From Clusia tigrina (taxonomy: Eukaryota; Arthropoda; Insecta; Diptera; Clusiidae), in the NCBI GenBank assembly GCA_920105625.2, contig OV050030.1:240033889-240097888 (forward strand): a stretch of 64,000 bases of DNA, written 5' to 3'. The position numbers and the translations under genes were made by a program. This document shows positions 37,766 to 50,704 of this stretch, one piece after another. The number at the start of each line of letters is the position of its first letter. The first letter of the stretch is position 1. The notes beneath the pieces are model-generated. The model saw nothing but the letters and a program-made list of their open reading frames with translations, had not been told where the DNA came from and made no database searches.

Positions 37766-40299
37766 CGGTACGTCCTACACCTATCAAAGTTTGCAACAGA
37801 CAAATGCTTGTAACTTTTTACTGGAGCGTCATAGAACCTTGAAATTTTGTAACAATAAAGTACTCGAGCCTCTTGTCAATTTAAGCTATCGCTCAAAGCT
37901 ATGCTACCCTTGAGTCCCAAATCAAACACTGGTAAAACTTCAAATGGCCCTAACTTCTATACGGTACGTCCTACACCTATCAAAGTTTGCAACATTCAAA
38001 TGCTTGTAACTTTTTACTGGAGCGTCATAAAACCTTGAAATTTTGTAACAATAAAGTACTCGAGCCTCTTGTCAATTTAAGCTATCGCTCAAAGCTATGC
38101 TACCCTTGTGTCCCAAATCAAACACTGATAAAACTTCAAATGGCCCTAATTTCTATACGGAACGTCCTACACCTATTAAAGTTTGCAACATACAAATGCT
38201 TGTAACTTTTTACTGGAGCGTCATAAAACCTTGAAATTTTGTAACAATAAAGTACTCGAGCCTCTTGTGAATTTAAGTTATCGCTCACAGCTATGCTACC
38301 CTTGAGTCCCAAATCAAACACTGATTAAATTTCAAATGGCCCTAACTTCTATACGGTACGTCCTACACCTATCAAAGTTTGCAACATACAAATGCTTGTA
38401 ACTTTTTACTGGAGCGTCATAAAACCTCGAAATTTTGTAACAATAAAGTACTCGAGCCTCTTGTCAATTTAAGCTATCGCTCAAAGCTATGCTACCCTTG
38501 ACTCCCAAATCAAACACTAATAAAACTTCAAATGGCCCTAACTTCTATACAGTACGTCCTACACCTATCAAAGTTTGCAACATACAAATGCTTGTAACTT
38601 GTTACTGGAGCGTCATAAAACCTTGAAATTTTGTAACAATAAAGTACTCGAGCCTCTTGTCAATTTAAGCTATCGCTCAAAGTTACGCTACCCTTGAGAC
38701 CCAAATCAAACACTGATAGAACTTCAAATGGCCCTTACTTATATACGGTACGTCCTACACCTATCAAAGTTTGCAACATTCAAATGCTTGTAACTTTTTA
38801 CTGGAGCGTCATAAAACCTTGAAATTTTGTAATAATAAAGTACTCGAGCCTCTTGTCAATTTAAGCTATCGCTCGAAGCTATGCTACCCTTGAGTCCCAA
38901 ATCAAACACTGAATATACTTCAAATGGCCGTAACTTATATCCGGTACGTCCTACACCTATCAAAGTTTGCAACATACAATTGCTTGTTACTTTTTACTGG
39001 AGCGTCATAAAATCTGGAAATTTGTAACAATAAAGTACTCGAGCCTCTTGTCAATTTAAGCTATCGCTCAAAGCTATGCTACCCTTGAGTCCCAAATCAA
39101 ACACTGATAAAACTTCAAATGGCCCTAACTTCTATACGGAACGTCCTACACCTATCAAAGTTTGCAACATACAAATGCTTGTAACTTTTTACTGGAGCGT
39201 CATAAAACCTTGAAATTTTGTATCAATACAGTACTCGAGCCTCTTGTCAATTTAAGTTATCGCTCACAGCTATGCTACCCTTGAGTCCCAAATCAAACAC
39301 TGATAAAACTTCAAATGGCCCTAACTTATATACGGAACGTCCTACACCTATCAAAGTTTGCAACATACAAATGCTTGTACCTTTTTACTAGAGCGTCATA
39401 AGACATTGAAATTTTGTAACAATAAAGTACTCGAGCCTCTGCTCAATTTAAGCTATCGCTCACAGCTATGCTACCCTTGAGTCCCAAATAAAGCACTGAT
39501 AAAACTTCAAATGGCCCTAACTTCTATACGGAACGTCCTACACCTATCAAAGTTTGCAACATACAAAAGCTTGTAACTTTTTACTGGAGCGTCATAAAAC
39601 CTTGAAATTTTGTAACAATAAAGTACTCGAGCGTCTTGTCAATTTAAGCTATCGCTCAAAGTTATGCTACCCTTGAGTCCCAAATCAAACACTCATAAAA
39701 CTTCAAATGGCCCTAAATTATTTACGGTACGTCCTACATCTATCAAAGTTTGCAACATACAAATGCTTGTAACTTTTTACTGGAGCGTCATAAAACCTCG
39801 AAATTTTGTACCAATAAAGTACTCGAACCTCTTGTCAATTTAAGCTATCGCTCAAAGCTATGCTACCCTTGAGTCCCAAATCAAACACTGATTAAATTTC
39901 AAATGGCCCCAACTTCTATACGGTACGTCCTACACCTATCAAAGTTTGCAACATACAAATGATTGTAACTTGTTACTGGAGCGTCATAAAACCTTGAAAT
40001 TTTGTAACAATAAAGTACTCGAGCCTCTTGTCAATTTAATCTATCGCTCAAAGCTATGCCACCCTTGAGTCCCAAATCAAGCACTGATAAAACTTCAAAT
40101 GGCCCTAACTTCTATACGGTACATCCTACACCTATAAAAGTTTGCAACATACAAATGCTTGTAACTTTTTACTGGAGCGTCATAAACCCTTGAAATTTTG
40201 TAACAATAAAGTACTCGAGCCTCTGCTCAATTTAAGCTATCGCTCAAAGATATGCTACCCTTGAGTCCCAAATAAAACACGGATAAAGCTTCAAATGGC
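37766..40299 (+). repeat. 13-mer tandem duplication D9, copy 2
   Basis: Second copy of 35,219-37,752. The junction lies between CTATCTTCTCTACGG of the last monomer of copy 1 and CAACAGACAAATG of the first monomer of copy 2. From 38,612 this copy is itself the source of, or derived from, a further 18-mer duplication at 42,132. Confidence 0.92.
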
Positions 40300-42178
40300 C
40301 CTAATTTCTATACGGAACGTCCTACACCTATTAAAGTTTGCAACATACAAATGCTTGTAACTTTTTACTGGAGCGTCATAAAACCTTGAAATTTTGTAAC
40401 AATAAAGTACTCGAGCCTCTTGTGAATTTAAGTTATCGCTCACAGCTATGCTACCCTTGAGTCCCAAATCAAACACTGATGAAACTTCTAATGGCCCTAA
40501 CTTCTAAACGGTGCGTCCTACACCTATCAAAGTTTGCAACAGACAAATGCTTGTAACTTTTTACTGGAGCGTCATAAAACCTTGAAATTTTGTAACAATA
40601 AAGTACTCGAGCCTCTTGTCAATTTAAGCTATCGCTCAAAGCTATGCTACCCTTGAGTTCCAAATCAAACACTGGTAAAACTTCAAATGGCCCTAACTTC
40701 TATACGGTACGTCCTACACCTATCAAAGTTTGCAACATTCAAACGCTTGTAACTTTTTACTGGAGCGTCATAAAACCTTGAAATTTTGTAACAATAAAGT
40801 ACTCGAGCCTCTTGTCAATTTAAGCTATCGCTCAAAGCTATGCTACCCTTGAGTCCCAAATCAAACACTGAAAAAACTTCAAATGGCCCTAACTTATATA
40901 CGGTACACCTATCAAAGTTTGCAACATACAAATGCTTGTAACTTTTTACTGAAGCGTCATAAACCCTTGAAATTTTGTAACAATAAAGTTCTCGAGCCTC
41001 TAGTCAATTTAAGCTATCGGTCAAAGCTGTGCTACCCTTGAGTCCCAAATCAAACACTGATAAAACTTCAAATGGCCCTAACTTCAATACGGAACGTCCT
41101 ACACCTATCAAAGTTTGCAACATACAAATGCTTGTAACTTTTTACTGGAGCGTCATAAAACCTTGAAATTTTGTATCAATAAAGTACTCGAGCCTCTTGT
41201 CAATTTAAGTTATCGCTCACAGCTATGCTACCCTTGAGTCCCAAATCAAACACTGATAAAACTTCAAATGGCCCTAACTTATATACGGAACGTCCTACAC
41301 CTATCAAAGTTTGCAACATACAAATGCTTGTACCTTTTTACTGGAGCGTCGTAAAACATTGAAATTTTGTAACAATAAAGTACTCGAGCCTCTGCTCAAT
41401 TTAAGCCATCGCTCACAGCTATGCTACCCTTGAGTCCCAAATAAAACACTGATAAAACTTCAAATGGCCCTAACTTCTATACGGAACGTCCTACACCTAT
41501 CAAAGTTTGCAACATACAAAAGCTTGTAACTTTTTACTGGAGCGTCATAAAACCTTGAAATTTTGTAACAATAAAGTACTCGAGCGTCTTGTCAATTTAA
41601 GCTATCGCTCAAAGTTATGCCACCCTTGAGTCCCAAATCAAACACTCATAAAACTTCAAATGGCCCTAACTTATTTACGGTACGTCCTACATCTATCAAA
41701 GTTTGCAACATACAAATGCTTGTACCTTTTTACTGGAGCGTCATAAAACCTCGAAATTTTGTACCAATAAAGTACTCGAACCTCTTGTCAATTTAAGCTA
41801 TCGCTCAAAGCTATGCTACCCTTGAGTCCCAAATCAAACACTGATTAAATTTCAAATGGCCCTAACTTCTATACGGTACGTCCTACACCTATCAAAGTTT
41901 GCAACATACAAATGCTTGTAACTTGTTACTGGAGCGTCATAAAACCTTGAAATTTTGTAACAATAAAGTACTCGAGCCTCTTGTCAATTTAAACTATCGC
42001 TCAAAGCTATGCCACCCTTGAGTCCCAAATCAAGCACTGATAAAACTCCAAATGGCCCTAACTTATATATGGTACATCCTAAACCTATAAAAGTTTGCAA
42101 CATACAAATGCGTGTAACTTTTTACTGTAGCGTCATAAAACCTTGAAATTTTGTAACAATAAAGTACTCGAGCCTCTT
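38612..42178 (+). repeat. 18-mer duplication D10, copy 1
   Basis: 38,612-40,304 matches 42,132-43,824 at 3,520 bp, sharing the local marks CTTATATACGG in the GTTACGC monomer and GGATAAAGCTTC (40,281/43,801). 40,999-42,178 matches 44,526-45,705 at 3,527 bp, sharing CTATCGGTC, GTCGTAAAACATTG and GCGTGTAAC. Between these, copy 1 has two monomers near 40,620-41,000 that copy 2 lacks, and copy 2 has two others near 43,820-44,200. Confidence 0.87.
40900..40908 (+). other. Private 7-bp deletion in a monomer
   Basis: The segment reads TATACGGTACACCTATC; a normal monomer has GTACGTCCTACACC. Seven bases are missing, plausibly by slippage between the two TAC triplets. It is not found in related monomers at 46,390 and 48,340, so it is recent. 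Confidence 0.9.
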
Positions 42179-45100
42179 GTCAATTTAAGCTATCGCTCAA
42201 AGTTACGCTACCCTTGAGACCCAAATCAAACACTGATAGAACTTCAAATGGCCCTTACTTATATACGGTACGTCCTACACCTATCAAAGTTTGCAACATT
42301 CAAATGCTTGTAACTTTTTACTGGAGCGTCATAAAACCTTGAAATTTTGTAACAATAAAGTACTCGAGCCTCTTGTCAATTTAAGCTATCGCTCGAAGCT
42401 ATGCTACCCTTGAGTCCCAAATCAAACACTGAATATACTTCAAATGGCCGTAACTTATATGCGGTACGTCCTACACCTATCAAAGTTTGCAACATACAAT
42501 TGCTTGTTACTTTTTACTGGAGCGTCATAAAATCTGGAAATTTGTAACAATAAAGTACTCGAGCCTCTTGTCAATTTAAGCTATCGCTCAAAGCTATGCT
42601 ACCCTTGAGTCCCAAATCAAACACTGATAAAACTTCAAATGGCCCTAACTTCTATACGGAACGTCCTACACCTATCAAAGTTTGCAACATACAAATGCTT
42701 GTAACTTTTTACTGGAGCGTCATAAAACCTTGAAATTTTGTATCAATACAGTACTCGAGCCTCTTGTCAATTTAAGTTATCGCTCACAGCTATGCTACCC
42801 TTGAGTCCCAAATCAAACACTGATAAAACTTCAAATGGCCCTAACTTATATACGGAACGTGCTACACCTATCAAAGTTTGCAACATACAAATGCTTGTAC
42901 CTTTTTACTAGAGCGTCATAAGACATTGAAATTTTGAAACAAAAAAGTACTCGAGCCTCTGCTCAATTTAAGCTATCGCTCACAGCTATGCTACCCTTGA
43001 GTCCCAAATAAAACACTGATAAAACTTCAAATGGCCCTAACTTCTATACGGAACGTCCTACACCTATCAAAGTTTGCAACATACAAAAGCTTGTAACTTT
43101 TTACTGGAGCGTCATAAAACCTTGAAATTTTGTAACAATAAAGTACTCGAGCGTCTTGTCAATTTAAGCTATTGCTCAAAGTTATGCTACCCTTGAGTCC
43201 CAAATCAAACACTCATAAAACTTCAAATGGCCCTAAATTATTTTCGGTACGTCCTACATCTATCAAAGTTTGCAACATACAAATGCTTGTAACTTTTTAC
43301 TGGAGCGTCATAAAACCTCGAAATTTTGTACCAATAAAGTACTCGAACCTCTTGTCAATTTAAGCTATCGCTCAAAGCTATGCTACCCTTGAGTCCCAAA
43401 TCAAACACTGATTAAATTTCAAATGGCCCCAACTTCTATACGGTACGTCCTACACCTATCAAAGTTTGCAACATACAAATGATTGTAACTTGTTACTGGA
43501 GCGTCATAAAACCTTGAAATTTTGTAACAATAAAGTACCCGAGCCTCTTGTCAATTTAATCTATCGCTCAAAGCTATGCCACCCTTGAGTCCCAAATCAA
43601 GCACTGATAAAACTTCAAATGGCCCTAACTTCTATACGGTACATCCTACACCTATAAAAGTTTGCAACATACAAATGCTTGTAACTTTTTACTGGAGCGT
43701 CATAAACCCTTGAAATTTTGTAACAATAAAGTACTCGAGCCTCTGCTCAATTTAAGCTATCGCTCAAAGATATGCTACCCTTGAGTCCCAAATAAAACAC
43801 GGATAAAGCTTCAAATGGCCCTATCTTCTCTACGGTACGTCCTACACCTATCAAAGTTTGCAACATACAAATGCTTGTAACTTTTTACTGAAGCGTCATA
43901 AACCCTTGAAATTTTTAAACAATAAAGTACTCGAGCCTCTTGTCAATGTAAGCTATCGCTCAAAGCTGTGCTACCCTTGAGTCCCAAATCAAACGCTGAT
44001 AAAACTTCAAATGGCCCTAACTTCTATACGGTACATCCTACACCTATAAAAGTTTGCAACATACAAATGCTTGTAACTTTTTACTGGAGCGTCATAAACC
44101 CTTGAAATTTTGTAACAATAAAGTACTCGAGCCTCTTGTCAATTTAAGCTATCGCTCAAAGCTATGCTACCCTTGTGTCCCAAATCAAACACTGATAAAA
44201 CTTCAAATGGCCCTAATTTCTATACGGAACGTCCTACACCTATTAAAGTTTGCAACATACAAATGCTTGTAACTTTTTACTGGAGCGTCATAAAACCTTG
44301 AAATTTTGTAACAATAAAGTACTCGAGCCTCTTGTGAATTTAAGTTATCGCTCACAGCTATGCTACCCTTGAGTCCCAAATCAAACACTGATGAAACTTC
44401 TAATGGCCCTAACTTCTAAACGGTGCGTCCTACACCTATCAAAGTTTGCAACAGACAAATGCTTGTAACTTTTTACTGGAGCGTCATAAAACCTTGAAAT
44501 TTTGTAACAATAAAGTACTCGAGCCTCTAGTCAATGTAAGCTATCGGTCAAAGCTGTGCTACCCTTGAGTCCCAAATCAAACACTGATAAAACTTCAAAT
44601 GGCCCTAACTTCTATACGGAACGTCCTACACCTATCAAAGTTTGCAACATACAAATGCTTGTAACTTTTTACTGGAGCGTCATAAAACCTTGAAATTTTG
44701 TATCAATAAAGTACTCGAGCCTCTTGTCAATTTAAGTTATCGCTCACAGCTATGCTACCCTTGAGTCCCAAATCAAACACTGATAAAACTTCAAATGGCC
44801 CTAACTTATATACGGAACGTCCTACACCTATCAAAGTTTGCAACATACAAATGCTTGTACCTTTTTACTGGAGCGTCGTAAAACATTGAAATTTTGTAAC
44901 AATAAAGTACTCGAGCCTCTGCTCAATTTAAGCCATCGCTCACAGCTATGCTACCCTTGAGTCCCAAATAAAACACTGATAAAACTTCAAATGGCCCTAA
45001 CTTCTATACGGAACGTCCTACACCTATCAAAGTTTGCAACATACAAAAGCTTGTAACTTTTTACTGGAGCGTCATAAAACCTTGAAATTTTGTAACAATA

Positions 45101-45705
45101 AAGTACTCGAGCGTCTTGTCAATTTAAGCTATCGCTCAAAGTTATGCCACCCTTGAGTCCCAAATCAAACACTCATAAAACTTCAAATGGCCCTAACTTA
45201 TTTACGGTACGTCCTACATCTATCAAAGTTTGCAACATACAAATGCTTGTACCTTTTTACTGGAGCGTCATAAAACCTCGAAATTTTGTACCAATAAAGT
45301 ACTCGAACCTCTTGTCAATTTAAGCTATCGCTCAAAGCTATGCTACCCTTGAGTCCCAAATCAAACACTGATTAAATTTCAAATGGCGTTAACTTCTATA
45401 CGGTACGTCCTACACCTATCAAAGTTTGCAACATACAAATGCTTGTAACTTGTTACTGGAGCGTCATAAAACCTTGAAATTTTGTAACAATAAAGTACTC
45501 GAGCCTCTTGTCAATTTAAACTATCGCTCAAAGCTATGCCACCCTTGAGTCCCAAATCAAGCACTGATAAAACTCCAAATGGCCCTAACTTATATATGGT
45601 ACATCCTACACCTATAAAAGTTTGCAACATACAAATGCGTGTAACTTTTTACTGGAGCGTCATAAAACCTTGAAATTTTGTAACAATAAAGTACTCGAGC
45701 CTCTG
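42132..45705 (+). repeat. 18-mer duplication D10, copy 2
   Basis: Copy of 38,612-42,178 with the two-monomer gain and loss given there. The tandem junction is in the monomer around 42,120-42,180, where ACTGTAGCG is followed by GCCTCTTG and GTTACGC, as at 38,612, instead of by GCCTCTGC as at 45,700. Confidence 0.87.
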
Positions 45706-46660
45706 CTCAATTTAAGCTATCGCTCAAAGATATGCTACCCTTGAGTCCCAAATAAAACACGGATAAAACTTCAAATGGCCCTATCTTCTATGCGGTACGT
45801 CCTACACCTATCAAAGTTTGCAACATACAAATGCTTGTAACTTTTTACTGAAGCGTCATAAACCCTTGAAATTTTTAAACAATAAAGTACTCGAGCCTCT
45901 TGTCAATGTAAGCTATCCCTCAAACCTGTGCTACCCTTGAGTCCCAAATCAAACGCTGATAAAACTTCAAATGGCCCTAACTTCTATACGGTATGTCCTA
46001 CACCTATCAAAGTTTGCAACAGACAAATGCTTGTAACTTTTTACTGGAGCGTCATAAAACCTTGAAATTTTGTAACAATAAAGTACTCGAGCCTCTTGTC
46101 AATTTAAGCTATCGCTCAAAGCTATGCTACCCTTGAGTCCCAAATCAAACACTGGTAAAACTTCAAATGGCCCTAAGTTCTATACGGTACGTCCTACACC
46201 TATCAAAGTTTGCAACATTCAAACGCTTGTAACTTTTTACTGGAGCGTCATAAAACCTTGAAATTTTGTAACAATAAAGTACTCGAGCCTCTTGTCAATT
46301 TAAGCTATCGCTCAAAGCTATGCTACCCTTGAGTCCCAAATCAAACACTGAAAAAACTTCAAATGGCCCTAACTTCTATACGGTACGTTCTACACCTATC
46401 AAAGTTTGCAACATACAAATGCTTGTAACTTTTTACTGAAGCGTCATAAACCCTTGAAATTTTGTAACAATAAAGTTCTCGAGCCTCTTGTCAATGTAAG
46501 CTATCGCTCAAAGCTGTGCTACCCTTGAGTCCCAAATCAAACACTGATAAAACGTCAAATGGCCCTAACTTCTATACGGAACGTCCTACACCTATCAAAG
46601 TTTGCAACATACAAATGCTTGTAACTTTTTACTGGAGCGTCATAAAACCTTGAAATTTTG
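44701..46660 (+). repeat. 10-mer HOR, unit 1
   Basis: Starts here at the TATCAATAAAG monomer and repeats at 46,661 and 48,621, each exactly 1,960 bp (10 x 196) later. Contents in order: CACAGC/GTACC, AAACATTG, CAAAAGCTTG/GAGCGTC, ACTCATAAAAC, ACTGATTAAATTTC, AATCAAGCAC, ATAAAACACGG, AACGCTGAT, ACTGGTAAAAC and ACTGAAAAAAC/AACGTCAAATGG. Confidence 0.9.
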
Positions 46661-48620
46661 TATCAATAAAGTACTCGAGCCTCTTGTCAATTTAAGTTAT
46701 CGCTCACAGCTCTGCTACCCTTGAGTCCCAAATCAAACACTGATAAAACTTCAAATGGCCCTAACTTATATACGGAACGTCCTATACCTATCAAAGTTTG
46801 CAACATACAAATGCTTGTACCTTTTTACTGGAGCGTCATAAAACATTGAAATTTTGTAACAATAAAGTACTCGAGCCTCTGCTCAATTTAAGCTATCGCT
46901 CACAGCTATGCTACCCTTGAGTCCCAAATAAAACACTGATAAAACTTCAAATGGCCCTAACTTCTATACGGAACGTCCTACACCTATCAAAGTTTGCAAC
47001 ATACAAAAGCTTGTAACTTTTTACTGGAGCGTCATAAAACCTTGAAATTTTGTAACAATAAAGTACTCGAGCGTCTTGTCAATTTAAGCTATCGCTCAAA
47101 GTTATGCTACCCTTGAGTCCCAAATCAAACACTCATAAAACTTCAATTGGCCCTAACTTATTTACGGTACGTCCTACATCTATCAAAGTTTGCAACATAC
47201 AAATGCTTGTAACTTTTTACTGGAGCGTCGTAAAACCTCGAAATTTTGTACCAATAAAGTACTCGAGCCTCTGGTCAATTTAAGCTATCGCTCAAAGCTA
47301 TGCTACCCTTGAGTCCCAAATCAAACACTGATTAAATTTCAAATGGCCCTAACTTCTATACGGTACGTCCTACACCTATCAAAGTTTGCAACATACAAAT
47401 GCTTGTAACTTGTTACTGGAGCGTCATAAAACCTTGAAATTTTGTAACAATAAAGTACTCGAGCCTCTTGTCAATTTAATCTATCGCTCAAAGCTATGCC
47501 ACCCTTGAGTCCCAAATCAAGCACTGATAAAACTTCAAATGGCCCTAACTTCTATACGGTACATCCTACACCTATAAAAGTTTGCAACATACAAATGCTT
47601 GTAACTTTTTACTGGAGCGTCATAAAACCTTGAAATTTTGTAACAATAAAGTACTCGAGCCTCTGCTCAATTTAAGCTATCGCTCAAAGATATGCTACCC
47701 TTGAGTCCCAAATAAAACACGGATAAAACTTCAAATGGCCCTATCTTCTATGCGGTACGTCCTACACCTATCAAAGTTTGCAACATACAAATGCTTGTAA
47801 CTTTTTACTGAAGCGTCATAAACCCTTGAAATTTTTAAACAATAAAGTACTCGAGCCTCTTGTCAATGTAAGCTATCGCTCAAAGCTGTGATACCCTTGA
47901 GTCCCAAATCAAACGCTGATAAAACTTCAAATGGCCCTAACTTCTATACGGTACGTCCTACACCTATCAAAGTTTGCAACAGACAAATGCTTGTAACTTT
48001 TTACTGGAGCGTCATAAAACCTTGAAATTTTGTAACAATAAAGTACTCGAGCCTCTTGTCAATTTAAGCTATCGCTCAAAGCTATGCTACCCTTGAGTCC
48101 CAAATCAAACACTGGTAAAACTTCAAATGGCCCTAACTTCTATACGGTACGTCCTACACCTATAAAAGTTTGCAACATTCAAATGCCTGTAACTTTTTAC
48201 TGGAGCGTCATAAAACCTTGAAATTTTGTAACAATAAAGTACTCGAGCCTCTTGTCAATTTAAGCTATCGCTCAAAGCTATGCTACCCTTGAGTCCCAAA
48301 TCAAACACTGAAAAAACTTCAAATGGCCCTAACTTCTATACGGTATGTCCTACACCTATCAAAGTTTGCAACATACAAATGCTTGTAACTTTTTACTGAA
48401 GCGTCATAAACCCTTGAAATTTTGTAACAATAAAGTTCTCGAGCCTCTTGTCAATGTAAGCTATCGCTCAAAGCTGTGCTACCCTTGAGTCCCAAATCAA
48501 ACACTGATAAAACGTCAAATGGCCCTAATTTCTATACGGAACGTCCTACACCTATCAAAGTTTGCAACATACATATGCTTGTAACTTTTTACTGGAGCGT
48601 CATAAAACCTTGAAATTTTG
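46661..48620 (+). repeat. 10-mer HOR, unit 2
   Basis: Aligned without indels to 44,701-46,660 (CTATCTTCTA 45,781/47,741; ACTGAAAAAAC near 46,348/48,308). Differences are scattered substitutions, such as CGAGCC against CGAACC in the TACCAATAAAG monomer. Confidence 0.9.
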
Positions 48621-50529
48621 TATCAATAAAGTACTCGAGCCTCTTGTCAATTTAAGTTATCGCTCACAGCTATGCTACCCTTGAGTCCCAAATCAAACAC
48701 TGATAAAACTTCAAATGGCCCTAACTTATATACGGAACGTCCTATACCTATCAAAGTTTGCAACATACAAATGCTTGTACCTTTTTACTGGAGCGTCATA
48801 AAACATTGAAATTTTGTAACAATAAAGTACTCGAGCATCTGCTCAATTTAAGCTATCGCTCACAGCTATGCTACCCTTGAGTCCCAAATCAAACACTCAT
48901 AAAACTTCAAATGGCCCTAACTTATTTACGGTACGTCCTACATCTATCAAAGTTTGCAACATACAAATGCTTGTAACTTTTTACTGGAGCGTCGTAAAAC
49001 CTCGAAATTTTGTACCAATAAAGTACTCGAGCCTCTGGTCAATTTAAGCTATCGCTCAAAGCTATGCTACCCTTGAGTCCCAAATCAAACACTGATTAAA
49101 TTTCAAATGGCCCTAACTTCTATACGGTACGTCCTACACCTATCAAAGTTTGCAACATACAAATGCTTGTAACTTGTTACTGGAGCGTCATAAAACCTTG
49201 AAATTTTGTAACAATAAAGTACTCGAGCCTCTTGTCAATTTAATCTATCGCTCAAAGCTATGCCACCCTTGAGTCCCAAATCAAGCACTGATAAAACTTC
49301 AAATGGCCCTAACTTCTATACGGTACATCCTACACCTATAAAAGCTTGCAACATACAAATGCTTGTAACTTTTTACTGGAGCGTCATAAAACCTTGAAAT
49401 TTTGTAAAAATAAAGTACTCGAGCCTCTGCTCAATTTAAGCTATCGCTCAAAGATATGCTACCCTTGAGTCCCAAATAAAACACGGATAAAACTTCAAAT
49501 GGCCCTATCTTCTATGCGGTACGTCCTACACCTATCAAAGTTTGCAACATACAAATGCTTGTAACTTTTTACTGAAGCGTCATAAACCCTTGAAATTTTT
49601 AAACAATAAAGTACTCGAGCCTCTTGTCAATGTAAGCTATCGCTCAAAGCTGTGCTACCCTTGAGTCCCAAATCAAACGCTGATAAAACTTCAAATGGCC
49701 CTAACTTCTATACGGTACGTCCTACACCTATCAAAGTTTGCAACAGACAAATGCTTGTAACTTTTTACTGGAGCGTCATAAAACCTTGAAATTTTGTAAC
49801 AATAAAGTACTCGAGCCTCTTGTCAATTTAAGCTATCGCTCAAAGCTATGCTACCCTTGAGTCCCAAATCAAACACTGGTAAAACTTCATATGGCCCTAA
49901 CTTCTATACGGTACGTCCTATACCTATAAAAGTTTGCAACATTAAAATGCCTGTAACTTTTTACTGGAGCGTCATAAAACCTTGAAATTTTGTAACAATA
50001 AAGTACTCGAGCCTCTTGTCAATTTAAGCTATCGCTCAAAGCTATGCTACCCTTGTGTCCCAAATCAAACACTGATAAAACTTCAAATGGCCCTAATTTC
50101 TATACGGAACGTCCTACACCTATCAAAGTTTGCAACATACAAATGCTTGTAACTTTTTACTGGAGCGTCATAAAACCTTGAAATTTTGTAACAATAAAGT
50201 ACTCGAGCCTCTTGTCAATTTAAGTTATCGCTCACAGCTATGCTACCCTTGAGTCCCAAATCAAACACTGATAAAACTTCTAATGGCCCTAACTTCTAAA
50301 CGGTGTGTCCTACACCTATCAAAGTTTGCAACTGACAAATGCTTGTAACTTTTTACTGGAGCGTCATAAAACCTTGAAATTTTGTAAACATTAAAGTACT
50401 CGAGCCTCTGCTCAATTTAAGCTATCGCTCAAAGCTATGCTACCCTTGAGTCCCAAATCAAACACTGATTAAATTTCAAATGGCCCTAACTTCTATACGG
50501 TACGTCCAACACCCATCAAGGTTTGCAAC
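48127..50529 (+). repeat. 13-mer tandem duplication D12, copy 1
   Basis: Matches 50,677-53,079 at a constant 2,550 bp. Shared rare marks: AAATGCCTG, AACATATG-like CATACATATGC, CGAGCATCTG, AAAAGCTTGCAAC, AACTTCATATGG, CATTAAAATGCC, GTAAACATTAAAG and CCAACACCCATCAAGG (50,507/53,057). Confidence 0.92.
48621..50330 (+). repeat. 10-mer HOR, unit 3, one monomer lost, then rearranged
   Basis: Starts as units 1 and 2 do, but the CAAAAGCTTG monomer is missing: CATCTGCTC and CACAGC (48,836-48,868) pass straight to ACTCATAAAAC, so the next anchor is 1,764 bp (nine monomers) after unit 2. After ACTGGTAAAAC it continues with CTTGTGTCCC and CTTCTAAACGG monomers, as at 9.0-9.3 kb. Confidence 0.85.
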
Positions 50530-50704
50530 TGACAAATGCTTGTAACTTTTTACTGGAGCGTCATAAAACCTTGAAATTTTGTAAACATTAAAGTACTCGA
50601 GCCTCTGCTCAATTTAAGCTATCGCTCAAAGCTATGCTACCCTTGAGTCCCAAATCAAACACTGATTAAATTTCAAATGGCCCTAACTTCTATACGGTAC
50701 GTCC
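50331..50704 (+). repeat. Single-monomer tandem duplication
   Basis: 50,331-50,507 and 50,528-50,704 (offset 197) are two adjacent copies of one monomer segment. Both have CAACTGACAAATG and the one-base insertion GTAAACATTAAAG, and I found no difference over about 177 bp. Elsewhere, neighbouring monomers are usually of different variant types. Confidence 0.9.
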
